Source of the DNA: Clostridia bacterium
GTDB lineage: Bacteria; Bacillota; Clostridia; Oscillospirales; Butyricicoccaceae
DNA: 6,661 nt
NCBI GenBank assembly: GCA_017396925.1
Contig: JAFQKM010000085.1
Location: forward strand, 1-6,661
Reading direction: 5' to 3'
Shown here: positions 1 to 5,769 of the stretch, piece after piece
How positions within the stretch are numbered: position 1 is the first letter of the stretch
Layout: the number at the start of each line of letters is the position of its first letter
The notes under the pieces: generated by a model
Seen by the model: the letters and a program-made list of their open reading frames with translations, nothing else
The model's database searches: none
What the model was told of the DNA's origin: nothing
Position numbers and translations under genes: made by a program

Positions 1-29
1 AGCCTGTGGAGCATTTCCCTCTCCCAACA

Positions 30-61
30 TATACTCTAGAGAATACATATAAAAAGGTGAT
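30..61 (+). promoter_or_regulatory. Possible -10 region, near-palindrome and ribosome binding site before the hydrolase gene
   Basis: TATACT at 30-35 matches five of six bases of the sigma-A -10 box, but the sequence 17 bases upstream (TGGAGC, 7-12) is a poor -35, so the promoter call is weak. A 14-base near-palindrome at 31-44, with the perfect core CTCTAGAG at 34-41, overlaps the -10 candidate and could be an operator. AAGGTGAT at 54-61 is a good Shine-Dalgarno sequence five bases from the ATG at 67 and fixes that start. The true promoter may lie before the window. Confidence 0.35.
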
Positions 62-66
62 CCCCT

Positions 67-846
67 ATGGAAATTACCGTTAAAGGCCTGAAAGTCAATT
101 ATATCGATAACGGAACGGCCGCCGACCCCCGCGAGGTCGTCCTGTTCCTGCACGGCTGGGGCGCCCCCATCACAGCTTATCGCACCGTGCTGGCCCCCCT
201 CGAGCAGCGCTACCGCGTCGTGGCCTTTGATATGCCCGGTGTCGGCGGCACCGACGAGCCGCAGGAACCGCTGACCGTTCAGGATTATGTCGATTTCGCC
301 GAAAGCTTTGCACAGGCTGTGGGTATCCGCAAGTGCATCCTGATCTGCCATAGTCACGGCGGCCGCGTATCGGTGGGTCTGATGACCCGCCCCGGCTGCA
401 GGCTGGAGGTGACAAAGGCGGTCTTTATCGATGCTGCCGGTGTCCTGCCCAAGCGCAGCATGGGTTATAAGATCCGTCAGCGTATCTACAAGTGTCTGCG
501 TGTGCTGGGCACCAGCAAGCTGACCCGTCCCCTCTTCGGAGAGCTTTACGAGACCCAGCGCGACAAGCGTTCGTCGGCCGACTACAAGGCGGCATCCCCC
601 GTCATGCGCAAGACCCTCTCCAATGTGGTCAATACCGATATGACCCCCTTCATGCCGCAGATCAAGGTGCCCGTCCTGCTGGTCTGGGGCGAAAAGGATA
701 CCGCAACCCCTCTGTCGGACGGTCAGACCATGGAAAAGCTGATCCCCGGCTCGGGTCTTGCCGTCATTCAGGGCGGCAGCCACTTCCCCTTTGTCGAAAA
801 TCCCGTGCAGTTTGCCGGCGTTATGGCGGCATTCCTGCTCCAGTAA
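67..846 (+). CDS. Alpha/beta hydrolase fold protein, substrate unknown
   Basis: This 259-residue protein is a full-length single-domain alpha/beta hydrolase, probably cytoplasmic, as no signal peptide or membrane segment is visible. The oxyanion-hole motif H29-G-W-G follows the first strands, and a D55-M-P-G-x-G turn matches the usual DxxGxG loop. The nucleophile elbow is C94-H-S96-H-G98, so Ser96 is the likely nucleophile; Cys stands where family members usually have the first Gly of GxSxG. D211 in W-G-E-K-D and H239 in G-G-S-H-F-P complete the triad. Residues about 125-185 form the variable cap, which is rich in Lys and Arg. The family includes esterases, lipases, haloperoxidases and C-C hydrolases, and the sequence does not tell which applies here. 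The 15-base gap to the Mur ligase gene suggests co-transcription and a possible envelope-related substrate, which is inference. The start is set by AAGGTGAT at 54-61. Confidence 0.9.
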   Translation: MEITVKGLKVNYIDNGTAADPREVVLFLHGWGAPITAYRTVLAPLEQRYRVVAFDMPGVGGTDEPQEPLTVQDYVDFAESFAQAVGIRKCILICHSHGGRVSVGLMTRPGCRLEVTKAVFIDAAGVLPKRSMGYKIRQRIYKCLRVLGTSKLTRPLFGELYETQRDKRSSADYKAASPVMRKTLSNVVNTDMTPFMPQIKVPVLLVWGEKDTATPLSDGQTMEKLIPGSGLAVIQGGSHFPFVENPVQFAGVMAAFLLQ

Positions 847-861
847 GATCGGAGATCCGTT

Positions 862-2403
862 ATGAATACCGCCATCTTTGCTTTCAACTGGGCTGCGCTG
901 CTGTGTATGCTGGCCATGCTTCCGGCAGCATTCCTGACCTATCGCCGCAGCATCCATATGTATCAGCTGTGCTCCTATCAGAACCCTTCCTATCAGAAGT
1001 ACCTGCGTGAGAATACCGCCGAGAGCTTTTCGGTCAAGCGTCTGCTGCCGGTCGCCCTCATGCTGGTCGGCTGCCTGTGGCTGTGGCCGGTCACCCTTGC
1101 GGGTGCCGCCCTCTTTGTGCTGGTTAATCCCATCAAAAAGGGCAAGAAGGAGCTGGTCTGGACCGACCGCGTCAAGCGTCTGACCGTCACGGCATTGGTC
1201 ATCTATCTGCTGCTCAGCCTGATCGACGGTCTGCTCCTGCCCCTCTATATCATTGGTATGCCCTATATCCTCATGGCACTGGCCAAGATCAATGCGCCCA
1301 TCGAAAAGCGCATTTCCCAGTGGTATGTCGACGATGCCCTGCGCATCCTCAAGGGCAATGTCGATGCCGGTATGAAGATCATCGGCATCACCGGCAGCTA
1401 TGGCAAAACCAGTACGAAATACTTCCTTAAGGAACTCCTCTCGGTTAAATATAATGTCTATATGACACCGGGTAATTACAATACCCCTCTGGGCGTCACC
1501 CGTGCCGTCCGTGAAGGCATGAAGCCTACCCATGATCTGTTCCTCTGCGAGATGGGCGCCCGCCATGTGGGCGACATCACCGAACTGTGCGAAATGGTCC
1601 ATCCCGACATGGGCATTGTCACCTCCATCGGCCCCCAGCATCTGGAGACCTTCGGCAGCTTCGAGAACATCCGCAACGAAAAGCTGGCCCTCTACCGCGC
1701 CACCAAGGACAAGGACGGCGCCTTCCTCAATATGGATTCTCCGGCCATTGCCGAGGGCAGCTACGACGGCAAGGTCACCCTGTACGGTTCTTCCGAAGTA
1801 TGCGGCTATCGCGGCAGCGACATCACGGTCGGCGCGTTCGGCTCGGCCTTCACCATCACCACTCCCGAGGGCGAGACGGTGGCCTTCAAGACCCGTCTGC
1901 TGGGCCGTGCCAATGTACAGAATCTGATCGGCGCCGTGGCCGTGGCCAACCGCATGGGCATTCCCATGAAGTCGCTGGTTCCCGCCGTGCGCGCACTGGA
2001 AAGTGTTCCCCATCGCCTGCAGCTGCTTTCGGGCGGCGGCGATACCTGGTATATCGATGATGCCTACAACAGCAACCCCGAGGGCTCCAAGGTCGCCCTC
2101 GAGACCCTCTCCATGTGTGAGGGCATGACCCGTATCGTCGTTACACCCGGCATGGTCGAACTGGGCGAGATGGAATCCCAGCTCAATGCCGAGATGGGTA
2201 CATATGCAGCCGGCTGTGTTGACTATGCGGTGCTGGTCGATGCCAAGCGCGGCGAAGACATCCGTCGCGGCCTGCTGGAAGGCGGCTTTGCACCGGAGAA
2301 GATCTTCCTGACCGACACTTTGGAAAAGGGCCTGGCCTTTACCCGCACCATCCCCGGCCCCAAGATGATCCTTCTGCTGAACGATCTTCCCGACCACTAT
2401 TAA
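862..2403 (+). CDS. murF: Membrane-anchored MurF-like Mur ligase (UDP-MurNAc-tripeptide--D-Ala-D-Ala ligase family)
   Basis: This 513-residue protein belongs to the ATP-dependent Mur ligase family. Residues 1-140 are hydrophobic with about three to four membrane segments (near 6-26, 60-88 and 107-141), separated by basic stretches such as K92-K96. The ATPase core then begins with the P-loop G175-I-T-G-S-Y-G-K182-T-S-T-K. E230-M-G-A, the G257-P-Q-H-L-E-T-F-G segment and K274 (the usual carbamylated-Lys position) follow. D399-D-A-Y-N-S-N-P406 opens the C-terminal ligase domain, and the protein ends intact with L-N-D-L-P-D. MurF normally adds D-Ala-D-Ala to UDP-MurNAc-tripeptide in the cytoplasm, and the Ddl gene downstream supports that role. 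The usual soluble N-terminal domain that binds UDP-MurNAc-tripeptide is not visible, so the true acceptor is uncertain. MurT is unlikely, as its zinc-finger cysteines are absent. GGAG at 851-854 lies seven bases before the ATG, and the gene follows the hydrolase by 15 bases. Confidence 0.82.
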   Translation: MNTAIFAFNWAALLCMLAMLPAAFLTYRRSIHMYQLCSYQNPSYQKYLRENTAESFSVKRLLPVALMLVGCLWLWPVTLAGAALFVLVNPIKKGKKELVWTDRVKRLTVTALVIYLLLSLIDGLLLPLYIIGMPYILMALAKINAPIEKRISQWYVDDALRILKGNVDAGMKIIGITGSYGKTSTKYFLKELLSVKYNVYMTPGNYNTPLGVTRAVREGMKPTHDLFLCEMGARHVGDITELCEMVHPDMGIVTSIGPQHLETFGSFENIRNEKLALYRATKDKDGAFLNMDSPAIAEGSYDGKVTLYGSSEVCGYRGSDITVGAFGSAFTITTPEGETVAFKTRLLGRANVQNLIGAVAVANRMGIPMKSLVPAVRALESVPHRLQLLSGGGDTWYIDDAYNSNPEGSKVALETLSMCEGMTRIVVTPGMVELGEMESQLNAEMGTYAAGCVDYAVLVDAKRGEDIRRGLLEGGFAPEKIFLTDTLEKGLAFTRTIPGPKMILLLNDLPDHY

Positions 2404-2414
2404 GATATCTGACT

Positions 2415-2538
2415 CTCGAAACGCTTCGCTGGTTTCTCGAGCCAAGGGAGTGCCGCTCTGCGGAGCGGTTTCGCGGCAGCCTTGCGAGGCTGCTCGCGGG
2501 TTATGGAGTTTTTGCCCGGCGCATGTCCGTGCAAAAAC
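2415..2538 (+). repeat. Array of four consecutive hairpins between murF and ddl
   Basis: Four inverted repeats fill most of this gap. H1 (2415-2441) pairs CTC-GAAAC with GTTTC-(TC)-GAG. H2 (2452-2469) pairs CCGCTC with GAGCGG around the tetraloop TGCG, plus one G-U pair. H3 (2472-2498) pairs CGCG-GCAGCCT with AGGCTGC-(T)-CGCG around another TGCG loop. H4 (2508-2538) pairs GTTTTTGC with GCAAAAAC, and CGG pairs with CCG further in. TGCG fits the UNCG class of stable RNA tetraloops. GGTTTC followed by one base and CG recurs at 2431-2439 and 2467-2475, suggesting modular duplication. None of the stems is followed at once by a T-run, so this is not a standard terminator. It may be a dispersed palindromic element, an mRNA-processing or stability element between the two genes, or a structured leader of ddl. 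Confidence 0.7.
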
Positions 2539-2550
2539 CAATTTATAAAA

Positions 2551-2606
2551 AGGCGACCTATATTACGCCTGCAAGACAGAAAATATATTTTTTCACATAA
2601 AAGGAG
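2551..2606 (+). promoter_or_regulatory. AT-rich ddl leader with small inverted repeat, -10-like boxes and ribosome binding site
   Basis: AGGCG (2551-2555) and CGCCT (2566-2570) form a five-base stem around a ten-base loop that contains TATATT (2559-2564). A second TATATT lies at 2584-2589. Neither has a convincing -35 box at 16-18 bases, so an internal promoter for ddl is only possible. AAGGAG at 2601-2606, eight bases before the ATG at 2615, is a strong ribosome binding site. Confidence 0.35.
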
Positions 2607-2614
2607 CGAGCGCT

Positions 2615-3856
2615 ATGAGCATTAAGGTAGCCGTTGTCTGCGGCGGCAGCAGCGTCGAGCATGAGGTTTCGGTCATCACCGCCATGCAGGCCGCAGCCGC
2701 GCTGGACCGCAGCAAATACACCCCTGTCGCACTCTATATCACCAAGGATAACCGTTTCTTCACAGGAGAAAACCTGCTGGATATCAACAGTTACAAAGAC
2801 ATCCCCACCGCACTGAAAAATGCGATGGAAGTCATCCCCGTTCGTCACGAGGGCAAGAGCGTCCTCATGTCCTTCCCGCCCAAGACCTTCGGCAAGGGCA
2901 CATTCATCCCCGTCGATGCCGTTCTGACCGCCGTTCACGGCACCAATGTTGAAGACGGCACCCTGCAGGGTCTGCTGGAATACTGGGGCGTCCCCTATTC
3001 CGGCTGCAATGTCTGCGCTTCGGCCGCCGGTATGGACAAGTGGGTCATGAAGGCCCTCTTCCGGTCGCAGGGTATTCCCTGCCTGCCCGGTCTGCTGATC
3101 AATCGTACCGATTTCTATGCCGATATGGAAGCCGTCATCGACCGCGTCGAGCGCGAGATCGGCTATCCCATCGTCGTCAAGCCCTCCAATCTGGGCTCCA
3201 GTGTCGGCATCAGCAAGGCGCGCAACCGCGAGGCGCTGGAAGAATCGCTGGTCAATGCCCTGAGCTTTGCACAGAACGCCATCTGCGAGCGCGCTGTCGA
3301 GCATCTGCGCGAGATCAACTGCGCCGTTCTGGGCGACAGCGACAGCGCACGTCCCTCGGTCTGCGAGGAACCCCTCAACGCCACCGACATTCTGACCTAT
3401 AAGGATAAGTATCAGAGCGGCGGCGGCTCCAAGGGCGCCAAGGGTGCCAAGATGGGCGGCGCAAAGTCGGCCGGCGGCAGCAAGGGTGCTTCCGGTATGG
3501 CTTCTCTGGCCCGTCAGGTCCCGGCCGATATTCCCGCCGAACTGGAAGCTAAGGTCAAGGAGCTGGCCGTCAAGGCTTTCCAGGCCATCGGCGCTTCGGG
3601 TGTTGCCCGTGTCGACTTCCTGCTGGATGGCGAAAGCGGCGACCTCTATGTCAACGAGATCAACACTGTCCCCGGTTCCCTCTCCTATTATCTGTGGGAA
3701 GCCGGCGGCATGAGCTTTACACAGCTTGTGGATGAACTGATCCAGCTGGCCCTCAAGAAGCAGCGCGACAAGGAAAAGCTGTCCTTCTCCTTCGATACCA
3801 ACCTGCTGGCCACAGCTTCGCTGCCCACCGGCGGCGCAAAGGGCGCCAAGGCTTAA
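2615..3856 (+). CDS. ddl: D-alanine--D-alanine ligase with Gly/Ala/Lys-rich loop insert
   Basis: This cytoplasmic ATP-grasp enzyme joins two D-alanines using ATP, making the dipeptide that MurF adds to the peptidoglycan precursor. It has 413 residues, against roughly 300-370 for most family members. The N-terminal G-G-S-S-V-E15-H-E-V-S motif supplies the catalytic Glu. H108-G-x-x-x-E-D-G and A135-S-A-x-x-M-D-K142 follow. ATP-binding K189 and the S195-S196-V-G loop are present, with K265-Y266 as the omega-loop pair. D334, E348 and N350 are the expected magnesium ligands. Directly after Y266 lies a low-complexity insert, about residues 268-294, made of Gly, Ser, Ala and Lys. The tail (406-413) carries the same G-G-A-K-G-A-K pattern. 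A D-Ala-D-Ser or D-Ala-D-Lac ligase is a less likely alternative, and I cannot exclude it from motifs alone. The strong AAGGAG site supports the chosen start. Confidence 0.92.
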   Translation: MSIKVAVVCGGSSVEHEVSVITAMQAAAALDRSKYTPVALYITKDNRFFTGENLLDINSYKDIPTALKNAMEVIPVRHEGKSVLMSFPPKTFGKGTFIPVDAVLTAVHGTNVEDGTLQGLLEYWGVPYSGCNVCASAAGMDKWVMKALFRSQGIPCLPGLLINRTDFYADMEAVIDRVEREIGYPIVVKPSNLGSSVGISKARNREALEESLVNALSFAQNAICERAVEHLREINCAVLGDSDSARPSVCEEPLNATDILTYKDKYQSGGGSKGAKGAKMGGAKSAGGSKGASGMASLARQVPADIPAELEAKVKELAVKAFQAIGASGVARVDFLLDGESGDLYVNEINTVPGSLSYYLWEAGGMSFTQLVDELIQLALKKQRDKEKLSFSFDTNLLATASLPTGGAKGAKA

Positions 3857-3860
3857 AAAT

Positions 3861-3877
3861 ATCCACAGCCTGTGGAT
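3861..3877 (+). repeat. Perfect 8-base inverted repeat after ddl, resembling paired DnaA boxes
   Basis: ATCCACAG (3861-3868) and CTGTGGAT (3870-3877) are perfect inverted repeats around a single C, five bases after the ddl stop codon. Each arm, with one flanking base, matches eight of nine positions of the DnaA box TTATCCACA. No T-run follows, so it is not a typical terminator. As RNA it could form a seven-pair hairpin with a three-base loop. Its role is unknown. Confidence 0.5.
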
Positions 3878-3914
3878 GAAAATGGCGAAAACGCAAATAA
3901 TTACAGTATCTAAC

Positions 3915-3945
3915 GGGGTGGGTGTGAAAACTCATACCAAACCCC
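3915..3945 (+). promoter_or_regulatory. Dyad abutting the iscS promoter, candidate operator
   Basis: GGTGTGA (3921-3927) and TCATACC (3932-3938) are inverted around AAAC, with one G-T pairing. GGGGT (3915-3919) and ACCCC (3941-3945) extend the symmetry outward across a small asymmetric internal loop. The right end touches the -35 box at 3946, a common place for a regulator site. IscR/Rrf2-type control of iron-sulfur genes would fit, but I do not recognise the motif. A weak ddl terminator is the alternative, though no T-run follows. Confidence 0.4.
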
Positions 3946-3974
3946 TTGAAATAAACACTTAAAAGGTGTATATT
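3946..3974 (+). promoter_or_regulatory. Sigma-A promoter for iscSU
   Basis: TTGAAA (3946-3951) and TATATT (3969-3974) are separated by exactly 17 bases; each is a near-consensus -35 or -10 box. Transcription would start near 3981, giving a leader of about 30 bases. AAAGGAG at 3997-4003, nine bases before the iscS ATG, is the ribosome binding site. This promoter makes iscSU independent of the cell-wall genes upstream. Confidence 0.75.
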
Positions 3975-4012
3975 TGAATCGGATAAAAATAAACTCAAAG
4001 GAGTGAACGACA

Positions 4013-5182
4013 ATGGACAAGAAGTTCGTCTATGCAGACAACGCTGCCACTACACAGGTCGATCCCCGTGTTATCGATAAAATGCTCCCCCATTTCAGCG
4101 AGGGTTACGGCAACGCATCCTCTCTGTATGGTCTGGGCCAGCGTGCCCATGAAGCCGTTGAGGAGGCAAGAAAAAAGGTTGCCGCCGTTATCAACGCCGA
4201 GCCCAAGGAGATCTTCTTTACCTCGGGCGGTACCGAGTCGGACAACTATGCCCTTCGCGGTATGATGCATTCCCGCCGTGCAGGCGGCAGAAAGCACCTG
4301 ATCACCACCACCATCGAGCATCCCGCCATTCTGCAGACCTGCAAGGCTCTGGAGAAGGAAGGCTTCCGTGTTACCCGCCTGCCTGTTGACCAGCATGGTC
4401 TGGTCGATCTGAAGCAGCTGGAGGAGGCCATCTGCGAGGATACCGTTCTGGTTTCCATTATGGCTGCCAATAACGAGATCGGCACCATCGAGCCCATCGC
4501 CGAGATCGGCAAACTGTGCCACGACAAGGGCGTCTATTTCCACACCGACGCCGTACAGGCCTTTGGCCATATTCCCCTCGACGTCAAGGCAATGAACATC
4601 GATATGCTCTCCCTGTCGGGCCATAAGATCAACGGTCCCAAGGGCGTCGGCGCCATCTACATCCGCAGCGGCCTGCTGCTGGAGCCCTTCATCACCGGCG
4701 GCGGACAGGAAAAGGGCCGCCGCAGCGGTACCGAGAATGTTCCCGGCATCGTCGGCCTCGGCGAGGCAGCTTACCTCAAGATGACCGAGATGGAGGAAGA
4801 AAGCACCCGCGTTCGTGCCCTGCAGCGCCGCCTGATCGACGGTGTTCTGGCCACCATTCCCCAGGCTACCCTGACCGGCCATCCCACCCAGCGCCTGCCC
4901 GGCAACTGCAGCTTTGTTTTCGCCGCCATCGAAGGCGAGAGCCTGCTGCTCTTCCTGGACCACATGGGCGTCTGCGGCTCCACCGGTTCGGCCTGCTCGA
5001 CCGGTTCCCTCGATCCCTCCCATGTCCTGATGGGCATCGGTCTGGCCCACGAGGTTGCCCACGGTTCTCTGCGTCTGTCCCTCGGCCGTTTCAACACCGA
5101 GGAAGATGTTGATCATATTCTGGAAGTCCTGCCCCAGGTCGTTGCGCGTCTGCGCAGCATGTCGCCCGTCTGGAAAGACTAA
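4013..5182 (+). CDS. iscS: Cysteine desulfurase (IscS/NifS, class V aminotransferase fold)
   Basis: This PLP enzyme removes sulfur from L-cysteine, leaving alanine, and holds it as a persulfide for iron-sulfur cluster assembly and thiolation reactions. At 389 residues it has normal length and looks intact. D9-N-A-A-T-T opens the fold and T70-S-G-G-T-E binds cofactor phosphate. H103 in T-I-E-H-P stacks on PLP, and N154, D179 and Q182 contact the ring. K205 in S-G-H-K-I-N-G-P-K-G is the Schiff-base lysine. R-R-S-G-T-E-N (236-242) is the substrate-binding stretch. C328 in G-S-A-C-S-T-G-S is the persulfide cysteine on the mobile loop typical of the IscS/NifS group rather than SufS. It is the first gene of a two-gene operon with iscU, 45 bases upstream of it. 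Whether it is dedicated to iscU or also serves tRNA thiolation cannot be told. Confidence 0.96.
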   Translation: MDKKFVYADNAATTQVDPRVIDKMLPHFSEGYGNASSLYGLGQRAHEAVEEARKKVAAVINAEPKEIFFTSGGTESDNYALRGMMHSRRAGGRKHLITTTIEHPAILQTCKALEKEGFRVTRLPVDQHGLVDLKQLEEAICEDTVLVSIMAANNEIGTIEPIAEIGKLCHDKGVYFHTDAVQAFGHIPLDVKAMNIDMLSLSGHKINGPKGVGAIYIRSGLLLEPFITGGGQEKGRRSGTENVPGIVGLGEAAYLKMTEMEEESTRVRALQRRLIDGVLATIPQATLTGHPTQRLPGNCSFVFAAIEGESLLLFLDHMGVCGSTGSACSTGSLDPSHVLMGIGLAHEVAHGSLRLSLGRFNTEEDVDHILEVLPQVVARLRSMSPVWKD

Positions 5183-5227
5183 GCGATCGGTCGGACAAAA
5201 AACGCTATTACCGGAGGAAGATATAAA

Positions 5228-5686
5228 ATGCAGTATTCGAGCAAAGTTATGGAGCATCTGATGAACCCCAGAAACGTCGGCGAGCTGGAGAATGCCAACG
5301 CCGTCGGTATGGTCGGCAACGCCAAGTGCGGCGACATCATGCAGATGTTCATGGTTATTGATGACAACGAAGTTATCCAGGAAGTTACCTTCAAGACCTT
5401 TGGCTGCGGCGCCGCCATCGCCACATCTTCGATGGCCACCGAGCTGGTCAAGGGCCAGACCATCAAGGAAGCCCTGGCTCTGACCAACACCGCCGTTATG
5501 GAAGCGCTGGACGGTCTGCCCCCCGTTAAGGTCCACTGCTCGGTTCTGGCTGAGGAAGCCATCCGTGCAGCTTTGGCCGACTACTACACACGCAAGGGCA
5601 TTGATCCCACACCCATCGTCGGCGAGATTAAGCCTTTCGGCGAGGATGACGACGATCATCATCACGACATCCCCGAAGAAGAATAA
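5228..5686 (+). CDS. iscU: Iron-sulfur cluster scaffold protein IscU/NifU N-terminal type
   Basis: IscU receives sulfur from IscS and iron, builds a [2Fe-2S] cluster and passes it to target proteins. The protein has 152 residues, slightly longer than the usual 125-145. The three cluster cysteines are C34 (A-K-C-G-D, with conserved D36), C60 (F-G-C-G-A-A) and C104, and conserved H103 precedes the last. L97-P-P-V-K101 corresponds to the motif the HscA chaperone recognises in other bacteria, although no hscA or hscB gene is in the window. The NifU C-terminal domain is absent. The last 14 residues are unusual, with D140-D143, H144-H146 and a Glu-rich end, forming an acidic His-rich tail outside the conserved fold that might bind metal. 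GGAGG at 5213-5217 serves as ribosome binding site with a rather long spacing of ten bases. A strong terminator follows 14 bases after the stop. Confidence 0.95.
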   Translation: MQYSSKVMEHLMNPRNVGELENANAVGMVGNAKCGDIMQMFMVIDDNEVIQEVTFKTFGCGAAIATSSMATELVKGQTIKEALALTNTAVMEALDGLPPVKVHCSVLAEEAIRAALADYYTRKGIDPTPIVGEIKPFGEDDDDHHHDIPEEE

Positions 5687-5695
5687 GACTCGATC

Positions 5696-5735
5696 AATAA
5701 GCCTGCGGAGCACAGCTCTGCAGGCTTGTTTTTTT
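5696..5735 (+). terminator. Rho-independent terminator of the iscSU operon
   Basis: An 11-pair stem (5701-5711 with 5715-5725, one G-U pair) closes an ACA loop and is followed by TTGTTTTTTT at 5726-5735. The A-rich bases at 5696-5700 can pair with the start of the T-run and lengthen the stem to 16 pairs. The stem has no mismatch, and the U-tract is long and directly attached, so termination should be efficient. It separates iscSU from the peptidase gene. Confidence 0.95.
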
Positions 5736-5769
5736 ATGCACAGGATGGGGATAATTTCCGCTGGGACTA

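Noticed and set aside
1..10. Ten-base match between the window start and 3867-3876 (AGCCTGTGGA)
   Set aside because: A ten-base match without its inverted partner at the window start is weak; it may be the remnant of a repeat or chance, and the left flank cannot be seen.
862..2403. MurT-type ligase (lipid II amidation partner of GatD)
   Set aside because: No Cys4 zinc ribbon is visible in the ligase core, the D-x-Y-N-x-N-P motif is MurF-like, and no GatD-like glutaminase gene is adjacent; the neighbour upstream is an alpha/beta hydrolase.
2415..2538. CRISPR array or rho-independent terminator
   Set aside because: The hairpins differ in sequence, lack regular spacers of equal length, and are not followed by an attached T-run.
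2503..2625. Two small frames in the murF-ddl gap: a 40-codon frame from 2503 and a 25-codon frame from 2523
   Set aside because: Neither ATG has a ribosome binding site, both run through the fourth hairpin, and nothing in the peptides is recognisable. A leader peptide seems unlikely.
2558..3304. 248-residue open frame on the minus strand opposite the start of ddl
   Set aside because: It covers ddl sequence with well-conserved motifs and has shadow-like composition.
2615..3856. Part of a vancomycin-resistance cluster
   Set aside because: No VanH, VanX, VanY, VanT or two-component genes are in the window, and the ligase neighbours fit normal wall synthesis.
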